Origin: an uncultured Lachnospiraceae bacterium
GTDB taxonomy: Bacteria > Bacillota > Clostridia > Lachnospirales > Lachnospiraceae
Reading direction: 5' to 3'
Assembly: GCA_910586555.1 (NCBI GenBank)
Contig: CAJUJY010000009.1
Coordinates: 1-64,000, forward strand
DNA: 64,000 bases
Shown in pieces: positions 61,157 through 64,000 of the stretch. The position numbers were made by a program, and so were the translations under genes. Positions within the stretch are counted from its first letter, which is position 1; each line of letters begins with the position of its first letter. The notes beneath the pieces were generated by a model, which saw nothing but the letters and a program-made list of their open reading frames with translations, ran no database searches and was not told where the DNA came from.

Positions 61157-62362
61157 ATGATACTAATAATAGGCGTCAGATTCCGCAAATCTGGCAAAGT
61201 ATATTACTTTGACCCTGCCGGGCTTTCTATAAATAAAGGAAACCATGTTATAGTTGAAACTGCACGTGGAATTGAATATGGTACTGTTGTACTAGGCCCA
61301 CGCAATATTGATGATGAAAAAGTAATACAGCCTTTAAAACCTGTAATACGCATTGCCACTATTGAAGATGACAATATAAATATAGAAAATATAGAAAAAG
61401 AAAAAGAAGCCTTTGGGATATGTCTTGAAAAAATACAAAAACATGGGCTTAAAATGAAACTTATAGATTCTGAATATACATTTGATAAAAACAAGCTGTT
61501 ATTTTATTTTACAGCAGACGGGCGTATTGATTTCCGTGATCTTGTAAAAGATCTTGCATCAATATTCCGTACCCGTATAGAATTAAGGCAGATAGGGGTA
61601 AGGGACGAAACAAAACTTATGGGCGGAATAGGTATATGTGGAAGGCCCTTATGCTGCCACACATATCTTGCAGACTTTGCACCTGTATCTATAAAAATGG
61701 CAAAAGAACAGAACCTGTCACTTAACCCGGCTAAAATTTCAGGTGTATGCAGCAGGCTTATGTGCTGCCTTAAAAATGAAGAAGAAGCTTATGAATATTT
61801 AAACAGTACACTTCCACATATTAATGATACAGTAAAAACTATTGACGGATATGAAGGAACTGTACACAGCATAAGTGTATTAAAACAAAAAGCAAAAATA
61901 CTTATAACAAAAGACAATGAAAAGGAGCTGCGTGAATACCATGCCAGTGAACTTACATTTGAAAAAAGAAATAATAATCCAGATATAAATAATGTTACAT
62001 TTTCACTTCCAGATGAAGAACTTGATGAAAATGCACTTAAAGAACTTGAAGAAATGGAACAGAATGATTTAGAAGAACTTGCAGGTGCACAGCAGGACGA
62101 AGAAGGACATATACAAAATGGACAGCCTTTTAACCAGCCAAAAAAATACCCCAGAAAACCATATAACAAACAAAACCATGTAAACCATAATAATACAAAC
62201 CATAAGAAAAATTACAATCCAGGGCACAAGGAATACTATACAGGCTACAATAGCAAACCATATAAACACACACAAGAACCAAACAAGAAAAACAGCCATT
62301 ATAATAATAACAGGAACTATACCAGACCAGATTATAACAGCTACCATAATGAACAAAATTAA
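61157..62362 (+). CDS. ricT: PSP1-domain protein RicT (YaaT)
   Basis: 401 residues. RicT joins RlbA/YlbF-type and YmcA proteins in the iron-sulfur complex that steers RNase Y and sporulation. The core has GIEYGTVVLGPR and the Cys pairs of GRPLCCHTY and SRLMCCLKN that bind iron-sulfur. From about residue 280 a tail rich in Glu, then in Asn, His, Lys and Tyr (about 310-401) extends beyond the usual 270-residue length and is probably disordered. The start at 61157 follows GGAG; the frame is open from 61145. Confidence 0.93.
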   Translation: MILIIGVRFRKSGKVYYFDPAGLSINKGNHVIVETARGIEYGTVVLGPRNIDDEKVIQPLKPVIRIATIEDDNINIENIEKEKEAFGICLEKIQKHGLKMKLIDSEYTFDKNKLLFYFTADGRIDFRDLVKDLASIFRTRIELRQIGVRDETKLMGGIGICGRPLCCHTYLADFAPVSIKMAKEQNLSLNPAKISGVCSRLMCCLKNEEEAYEYLNSTLPHINDTVKTIDGYEGTVHSISVLKQKAKILITKDNEKELREYHASELTFEKRNNNPDINNVTFSLPDEELDENALKELEEMEQNDLEELAGAQQDEEGHIQNGQPFNQPKKYPRKPYNKQNHVNHNNTNHKKNYNPGHKEYYTGYNSKPYKHTQEPNKKNSHYNNNRNYTRPDYNSYHNEQN

Positions 62363-62395
62363 TTTTATGCGCCATAAACGGCATGGGAGATTAAT

Positions 62396-63148
62396 ATGTC
62401 TTTGGAAACATCCTTTTTACAGCCCGGTGAACGGTTAGATGATTTACAAATAAATAATTATAAAATAATACAAAATCCACAGAAATTTTGTTTTGGAATG
62501 GATTCAGTTTTATTATCCGCCTTTGCAATGGTGCACAAGGGCGGTAATGTTTTAGATCTTGGTACAGGTACTGGAGTACTGCCAATACTGCTCTCTGCCA
62601 AAACCGGGGCAAGCCACTTTGATGCCCTTGAAATACAACAGGAAAGTGTATGCATGGCTAGAAGAAGTGTTGCATTAAACAAACTTGAAGATAAAATAAA
62701 CATAACCTGTGGTGATATATGCAAAGCCTCAGAAATATTTGGCAAAGACAGGTTTGATGCAGTTGTTACAAACCCTCCATATATAAATAATAACCATGGG
62801 CTTAAAAACCCAGGGCTTCCAAAAGCAATCGCAAGACATGAAATATTTTGTACACTTGAAGATGTTATAAGGGAAAGTTCACTTGTATTAAAAGAAAATG
62901 GAAAGCTATATATGGTACACAGGCCATTCCGCCTTGCAGAAATATTTAACACATTACATAAATACAGACTTGAACCAAAAAGGATGTGCCTTGTCTATCC
63001 TTTTATAGATAAAGAGCCCAACATGGTACTTATAGAAGCAGCTAAAAATGGCAATCCTATGGTTAAAATAGACCCTCCTGTTATAGTCTATGATTCCCCT
63101 GGAAAATATACAAAAAGGATTTTGGAAATATATGGCCCGGATATATAA
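62396..63148 (+). CDS. trmN6: tRNA1(Val) adenine-37 N6-methyltransferase-like enzyme
   Basis: A 250-aa SAM-dependent methyltransferase of the TrmN6/YabB family. It has the SAM loop VLDLGTGTGVLPI (about 52-64) and NPPYINN (about 126-132) that marks N6-adenine methylation. GGGAG ribosome binding site 33 bp after ricT. In Bacillus the equivalent yabB lies just before yazA and rsmI. Confidence 0.9.
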   Translation: MSLETSFLQPGERLDDLQINNYKIIQNPQKFCFGMDSVLLSAFAMVHKGGNVLDLGTGTGVLPILLSAKTGASHFDALEIQQESVCMARRSVALNKLEDKINITCGDICKASEIFGKDRFDAVVTNPPYINNNHGLKNPGLPKAIARHEIFCTLEDVIRESSLVLKENGKLYMVHRPFRLAEIFNTLHKYRLEPKRMCLVYPFIDKEPNMVLIEAAKNGNPMVKIDPPVIVYDSPGKYTKRILEIYGPDI

Positions 63149-63241
63149 AACTTTATACTAGCCAGAATATATATGCATTGTCTGTAAGCAGGCATTTGCT
63201 ATTTACTTAATCAGGTAAAAACAGAAAGGTATGGTTAAATT

Positions 63242-64000
63242 ATGCCAGGTATACTATATTTATGTGCTACACCTATTGGAAACCTTGAAGATATAACATT
63301 ACGTGTACTGCGCACTTTAAAAGAAGCAGATATTATTGCAGCAGAAGATACAAGAAATACAATAAAACTGCTTAACCATTTTAATATAAAAACCCCTATG
63401 ACAAGCTACCATGAACATAATAAATATGATAAAGCAAAATACCTTGTTGGCAAACTTTTAGAAGGAACAAATATAGCCCTTGTAACAGATGCAGGCACAC
63501 CTGGAATTTCCGACCCAGGAGAAGAAATAGTTAAAGAGGCATACAAGGCCGGAATAAAAGTTACATCACTTCCAGGTGCATGTGCATGTATAACAGCACT
63601 TACTTTATCAGGGCTTAAAACAAGGCGTTTTGCCTTTGAATCATTCCTGCCATCTGATAAAAAAGAACGCAAAGCAATAATAAATTCCTTTAAAGAAGAA
63701 ACACGTACAATAATAATATATGAAGCCCCACATCATTTAAAAAATACTCTTTCTGAACTTTATGAAGCACTTTCTGACCGTAAAATTACTATTTGCCGTG
63801 AGCTGACTAAACTACATGAAACAGTACAGCTTTACACACTTTCATCAGCTATAAGATATTATATGTCAAACCAGCCAAAAGGTGAATATGTGCTTATAAT
63901 TGAAGGCTGTACCATAAAAGAAATTGAAACAAAAAAGCAAGAAGAATGGACACAAATTGATATTCCAGGACATATGGATATCTATCTGTCTAAAGGCATG
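63242..64000 (+). CDS. rsmI: 16S rRNA 2'-O-methyltransferase RsmI, truncated by window end
   Basis: 253 codons are present; the gene runs out of the window (family length about 280). It methylates the ribose of C1402 in 16S rRNA. Visible motifs: YLCATPIGNLEDITLR at the start, AAEDTRNT, VTDAGTPGISDPGE (SAM pocket) and YEAPHHL. AGAAAGG lies 13 bases before the ATG. An out-of-frame ATG at 63231 gives only a short peptide. Confidence 0.94.
   Translation, partial: MPGILYLCATPIGNLEDITLRVLRTLKEADIIAAEDTRNTIKLLNHFNIKTPMTSYHEHNKYDKAKYLVGKLLEGTNIALVTDAGTPGISDPGEEIVKEAYKAGIKVTSLPGACACITALTLSGLKTRRFAFESFLPSDKKERKAIINSFKEETRTIIIYEAPHHLKNTLSELYEALSDRKITICRELTKLHETVQLYTLSSAIRYYMSNQPKGEYVLIIEGCTIKEIETKKQEEWTQIDIPGHMDIYLSKGM

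Noticed and set aside
53..64000. CRISPR array, tRNA or rRNA genes
   Set aside because: No regularly spaced repeats, no cloverleaf with conserved T-loop and no rRNA-like conserved segments were seen.

Overview
The window looks like chromosomal DNA from a low-GC, spore-forming member of the Clostridia, most probably a gut Lachnospiraceae. The basis is the AT-rich composition, strong GGAGG ribosome binding sites, a spoIIR homologue, an AddAB recombination pair, BlaI/BlaR1-type sensors, a c-ring with a sodium-type ligand set, and a tmk-yaaR-holB-ricT-trmN6-rsmI operon in Firmicute order. Genus and species cannot be set from sequence alone. No rRNA, tRNA, CRISPR array or intact insertion sequence was seen.

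Layout. 0-3 kb: a cytosolic-looking arylsulfate sulfotransferase and a decayed YfhO-like membrane gene. 3-7.2 kb (minus): a zinc/cadmium P-type ATPase with a clear SmtB/CzrA-type operator, its ArsR-family sensor, and a glycosyltransferase. 7.2-16.6 kb: envelope and sporulation genes (bifunctional PBP, spoIIR, a DUF1934 protein, MATE exporter, PlsC acyltransferase, VanY-like carboxypeptidase, ispE). 16.6-19.7 kb: an eroded intergenic region, a secreted beta-helix protein and a small Ala/Lys-rich protein. 19.7-27.3 kb (minus): a complete F-type ATP synthase operon with two AtpI/AtpZ-like leader genes. 27.4-38.4 kb: a DUF402 protein, three M56 (BlaR1-like) membrane sensors, a BlaI repressor with its promoter and operator, and nadE. 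38.5-40.1 kb (minus): a compact DUF3791-DUF3990-small ORF-GNAT cassette that looks like a toxin/antitoxin or ADP-ribosylation module. 40.1-47.4 kb: addA and addB. 47.5-50.2 kb: a membrane protein, queT under a preQ1-I riboswitch, and an orphan GHKL histidine kinase. 50.3-51.3 kb: a non-coding nest of inverted repeats. 51.4-58.9 kb: a flavin reductase, an OLD-family ATPase/nuclease with a Cys cluster, murA, a DnaJ-degenerate GGDEF fusion, and a Big2-domain surface protein. 59-64 kb: the tmk...rsmI replication and translation operon, cut by the window edge.

The most unusual items are: (1) two inverted copies of a ~180-nt folded element at 50.4-51.1 kb, whose helices are kept by compensatory changes, one copy lying inside a MITE-like unit with 19-bp terminal inverted repeats; (2) a repeated leader directly upstream of atpD and plsC that leaves both genes without an adjacent Shine-Dalgarno; (3) a J-domain/degenerate GGDEF fusion with no conventional start codon after the preceding terminator; (4) the DUF3791/DUF3990 cassette; (5) an OLD nuclease with a four-Cys insert; and (6) three M56 sensors sharing calcium-loop-like motifs, one with a broken HExxH.
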